Part shown: positions 33,016 through 33,578 of the stretch, in pieces
Layout of the letters: each line of letters opens with the position of its first letter
How positions within the stretch are numbered: position 1 is the stretch's first letter
NCBI GenBank assembly: GCA_021372375.1
Contig: JAJFUN010000185.1
Span: forward strand, 1-33,578
Direction: 5' to 3'
Length of the DNA stretch: 33,578 nt
From: Pelosinus sp.
Lineage (GTDB): Bacteria > Bacillota > Negativicutes > Propionisporales > Propionisporaceae
Notes under the pieces: model-generated
Database searches by the model: none
What the model saw: the letters and a program-made list of their open reading frames with translations, nothing else
What the model was told of the DNA's origin: nothing
Program-made: the position numbers and the translations under genes

Positions 33016-33578
33016 ATTACGCCTCGAAATCACGAAAGAAGCTGAAATTCGCTTTATCTCGCATCTTGATTATGCTAGTGCCATCGAACGCGCCATTCGC
33101 AGGGCTAAACTCCCGGCGGCCTACTCAGAAGGTTTTAACCCCCATATGAAAATCGCCTTTGCTTCAGCGCTGGCAGTAGGCGTAACCAGCAGTTTTGAAT
33201 ATATGGATCTGGAACTAAAAGAGGAAATAGCGGCTCAAACTGTAATCAGTGAGTTATCAAGGCAGTTGCCGCCTGGCATTAAAGTACATCAAGGTAAATA
33301 TATGCCAGACCGCTCAGCGGCCCTAATGTCTATTGTCAGATTAGCCAGTTATACGATACATATTTCGCTGCCGGCAGAAGCTGCGATTATAGAAAATAGC
33401 TTGCAGGATTTTAATGCAAAAAAAAGTATACCATATACGAGAAGGTCTCATAAAGGCGTCAAAGAAATTGATCTAAAGGAATATCTGTTGGACGACATCC
33501 GCTTTTTATGTACCGCGCAAGAAGTTAAGCTGTCATTAAATATTAAAATTATGCCAAATGGCAGTGTAAAGCCCAGTG
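33008..33578 (+). CDS. TIGR03936 (DUF2344) radical SAM-associated protein, 5' part
   Basis: About 190 residues are present and the gene runs off the window. The start (MAKLRLEITKEAEIRFISHLDYASAIERAIRRAKLP.AYSEGFNPHMKIAFASALAVGVTS) is a clear DUF2344 pattern. It overlaps the radical SAM gene by 8 bases, so the two are coupled and probably act together. Family neighbours beyond the window edge would be expected to include rng and rplU; that is not visible here. Confidence 0.92.
   Translation, partial: MAKLRLEITKEAEIRFISHLDYASAIERAIRRAKLPAAYSEGFNPHMKIAFASALAVGVTSSFEYMDLELKEEIAAQTVISELSRQLPPGIKVHQGKYMPDRSAALMSIVRLASYTIHISLPAEAAIIENSLQDFNAKKSIPYTRRSHKGVKEIDLKEYLLDDIRFLCTAQEVKLSLNIKIMPNGSVKPS

Overview
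The window looks like the chromosome of an endospore-forming member of the Firmicutes, most probably a diderm one (Negativicutes, Sporomusaceae-like). Two gene sets point to this. There is a complete sporulation spoIIIAA-AH operon plus a spoIVFA-spoIVFB pair. There is also a long cell-shape and division cluster (maf, mreBCD, a PBP2, minCDE, rodA) with minE, which many spore formers lack. Coding DNA is moderately AT-rich, intergenic DNA is clearly AT-rich, and nearly every gene lies on the + strand. The genus is inferred from gene content and style; no marker gene settles it.

Positions 1-6860 form an iron and iron-sulfur region. The first bases are the tail of one FeoB. A terminator follows, then a consensus promoter with two Fur boxes driving feoA, feoB, a small FeoB-associated Cys-rich protein and a tiny STAS-like protein. 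Next comes a two-gene sufC-sufB module of the minimal (SMS-like) type, then an orphan NapH-like membrane ferredoxin. Two long intergenic stretches here hold a perfect 20-bp palindrome and several hairpins.

Positions 6860-9900 are an accessory stretch of small genes: an 8-Cys peptide, a MoaE-like protein lacking the usual C-terminal lysines, a 58-residue minus-strand gene, a 36-residue single-span membrane peptide, an HD-GYP phosphodiesterase and a 4-Cys zinc-ribbon-like protein.

Positions 9900-14400 hold a class B PBP, aroQ, an M24 aminopeptidase, efp and a CD1247-type zinc-ribbon protein. Positions 14500-19790 hold the spoIIIA operon, interrupted between AA and AB by a GC-rich palindromic repeat of about 114 bp, which is the most unusual sequence in the window.

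Positions 19800-31050 hold NusG-II and Gx-transporter genes, a DUF4321 gene, maf, mreB, mreC, mreD, PBP2, minC, minD, minE, rodA, spoIVFA and spoIVFB. Together these cover wall elongation, septum placement and pro-sigma-K processing. The window ends in a TIGR03960-type radical SAM gene and the start of its TIGR03936-type partner. No tRNA, rRNA, CRISPR array, transposase or phage gene was seen.
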